From: Zygnema cylindricum
Taxonomy: Eukaryota; Streptophyta; Zygnematophyceae; Zygnematales; Zygnemataceae
Direction: 5' to 3'
Assembly: GCA_037447655.1 (NCBI GenBank)
Contig: JBBHKE010001336.1
Span: 64,001-121,100, forward strand
Length of the DNA stretch: 57,100 nucleotides
Shown: one piece after another, positions 56,001 through 57,100 of the stretch
Layout of the letters: every line of letters starts with the position of its first letter
Position numbering within the stretch: position 1 is the first letter of the stretch
Translations under genes and position numbers: made by a program
The notes under the pieces: generated by a model
What the model saw: the letters and a program-made list of their open reading frames with translations, nothing else
What the model was told of the DNA's origin: nothing
Databases searched by the model: none

Positions 56001-57100
56001 TTTTTTTTGCAAGAACGTCGATCTGGGACATACCAAGAAAAAGTGGAATGCATATAAATTGAGATAATTTTATCAATGTTAGGGTTGTGCAATGTTTCTG
56101 AAGTGCATAAAAAAGACATATTGGACTTATGATTTGGTATTTTACAAAAGTAAGTTCTAATTTAACTAGGAAATTTGAAATTAAGAGCATGCAATATGTC
56201 CTTATTTTCTGCACTGTAAAAATATGGTTATTACAAAACAAAACATTCCATACGAACAGTGGTGAATGGTATAATGTCCTATTTGTCCCCTGACAACCTT
56301 GTTTCTAATTTTTGGGTAAATAATCTACATATCTGTTTGTTTTTCAATGTGAGAAGGAACTTGTCTCCCTCTCGTCTCTGACAGATTTTAGAGAGAAAAC
56401 ATTTCAGATTCTCATCAATTAATGTGAGCCATTTTGTGGGGTTATGGGACAGACTGTTCGTCCAATCTTTTTATCATTGGGGCGCGATTTCACCGATATT
56501 GCTTTGGATGCAATATTAGGCATAGGTACCACACTAAATCTGGTATTGGGCTTTAATTGGGATGCATAGGAAACAATTGCGCCTTTTTTTGTTTGTTTTT
56601 TTCCAGTTGTGTTTGTAGGTTTTCTAAGAGGTTTTCCTACAGAAGTATGAAATGCTGATTGCCATGTTGAACTGTTAAGGGAGATATTCAATTCAAGTAA
56701 CCATACCACACAGTAATTAGTGTGGATGGTCTCGGTATTTTGTTTTTCTACTACAACAATAGTTCACACTATTATATGTGCCATATTCTCAGATGAATTT
56801 TGTCCACATTAAAAAATATATTATAGTCAACCACATAATTATCATTGTTTAAAAACCATGAAAATTGAAGTTAAAACATATTTTGGACCTTAGTGATTAA
56901 GCTGGACATTGTTATTTTGCAAATTTATGAACATGATTATTTTTCTATTAATGAGGAGAACATACATTGGTTTAAGTATATATGGTTACTCCTTTTTTTA
57001 CTTTTGTTTTTCTATTAATGAAAAGATCATACATAGGTTTAAGTATATATGGTTACTCCTTTTTTTTTCCCTTTCTCATAGAGCAAGCATCAAAAGGATC
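50096..57100 (+). CDS. GFS12: GFS12-like kinase/BEACH protein, 5' part; continues beyond the window
   Basis: Exons in phase: 50096-50158, 50688-51292, 51924-54165, 54451-54868, 55442-55657 and 56453-56525. The start codon is unresolved. Exon 3 carries a kinase N-terminal half (HPNIVPLVAAMEG, LYQILKGLEFSHSKKVTHGD), then a BEACH domain (LAGRRWGDRTFHTVMPWVID, GDEQLDFTFATS, PHHVSDECVSDLAVCMYKAR, VYEPNEYP, MADLAVPDWAGSPENFVRLH, WIDLTFGF), and then the kinase C-lobe (VDIFAFGCLAAELYLKKPLF). The next exon completes it with RPSASSLL. Later exons (LLVWLLERCSREAIVQQILP, TVRPIFLSLGRDFTDIALDA) match the helical region before the WD40 repeats, which lie off the window. GFS12 acts in endomembrane and vacuolar trafficking in Arabidopsis. 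The catalytic loop HGDLRPGHVLL lacks the usual Asn and DFG is TGF, so it is probably a pseudokinase. The exon 1-2 assignment is less secure. Confidence 0.88.
51293..51923 (+). other. Intron 2 of the GFS12-like gene
   Basis: It runs from donor GTTTGG to acceptor TCTACAG. An earlier acceptor (GGCAG at about 51746) keeps the same phase and would add about 60 residues. I prefer 51924 because the extra residues are hydrophobic and unlike the acidic linker on both sides. No other feature is seen. Confidence 0.55.
52082..52195 (+). repeat. In-frame 57-bp tandem duplication in the GFS12-like exon
   Basis: The 19-residue unit SHKKGEEEFFSRSCSMQDG is followed directly by SHKKEEEEFSALSCSMQDG. It lies in the acidic linker before the kinase part and keeps the frame. 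A shorter repeat of FLREDEF type lies at about 52677-52745. Confidence 0.85.
54166..54450 (+). repeat. CT-rich intron 3 of the GFS12-like gene
   Basis: Donor GTGAGT and acceptor GAAACAG bound it; 54255-54410 is CTCTCCCTC low-complexity sequence in the sense strand. The following intron instead begins with a GA-rich tract at 54871-54930. Confidence 0.8.
55726..55895 (+). repeat. Two echoes of the GFS12-like exon-5 end
   Basis: The exon end TTGGGAGCTTCGATTTCAGT plus TCACCAG and GT donor (55629-55659) recurs at 55729-55760 (TTGGGAGCTCCGATTGCAGT). It recurs again at 55848-55895 (GGGATCTCTATTTGCAGTT, then GTTTGCAGTTCACCAGGT). Both copies are in the following intron and carry stops, so they are not exons. 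Confidence 0.75.
56526..57100 (+). other. Intron of the GFS12-like gene to the window edge
   Basis: AT-rich. 56955-57000 and 57010-57065 repeat TTTCTATTAATGA and TTTAAGTATATATGGTTACTCC in tandem. A CTCATAG acceptor at 57081 could open another exon with 19 bases, but its translation does not match the family. Confidence 0.5.

Noticed and set aside
57082-57100. Possible further GFS12 exon at the window edge
   Set aside because: The acceptor CTCATAG is plausible, but the 19 bases translate to a sequence unlike the expected continuation. It needs sequence beyond the window.

Overview
The window is nuclear DNA of a plant-lineage (streptophyte) eukaryote. Genes are split into small exons by AT-rich introns with GT..AG borders, and the recognisable products belong to plant families: a kinase-BEACH protein of the GFS12 type, a bHLH factor of the bHLH30/51/106 group with an ACT-like tail, a legumin-type cupin, and the TFIIH subunit Tfb4 in its plant form. 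A Ty1/copia element primed by initiator tRNA-Met and degenerate CCCTAAA repeats fit this. I cannot name the species. No tRNA, rRNA, CRISPR array or prokaryotic operon was seen.

Layout. 1-15.8 kb is a nest of transposons: a PIF/Harbinger-like element (TTA target duplication), a decayed Copia element with both LTRs (2685-8544, minus), several hAT-type MITEs with 8-bp target duplications, and a family of small elements ending in CACCGTGTATCGCTATTAG. 15.9-16.8 kb holds the first two exons of a cupin gene, cut off near a 10-N assembly gap. 17.85-20.47 kb is a complete three-exon bHLH gene. 20.5-25.1 kb is repeat-rich and contains a relic of a retroelement C-terminal domain. 25.17-33.47 kb (minus) is a complete TFIIH Tfb4 gene of 13 tiny exons, most too short to show as ORFs; I joined it by matching splice phase and family similarity. 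33.5-42.6 kb is transposon and low-complexity DNA. 42.8-47.46 kb (minus) is a seven-exon gene for an unrecognised glycine-rich membrane protein whose last exons are tandem copies of one cassette. 47.5-48.3 kb looks like a shared divergent promoter with three G-boxes. 50.1 kb to the right edge is the 5' half of a GFS12-like gene, which leaves the window.

The most unusual signal crosses gene boundaries. At least five unrelated genes carry short 'echoes': decayed tandem copies of an exon edge, usually its 3' end plus the splice donor, lying about 50-250 bp away in the next intron or 3' flank. In the membrane-protein gene some copies appear to have stayed functional as extra exons. In addition, long GA/CT tracts start within about 10-40 nt of many splice donors. 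Together these suggest a local tandem-duplication process that favours exon edges and may add or remove exons.

The genes do not form a pathway. They are housekeeping or regulatory genes (transcription/DNA repair, endomembrane traffic, transcription factor, storage-like cupin) separated by repeats.
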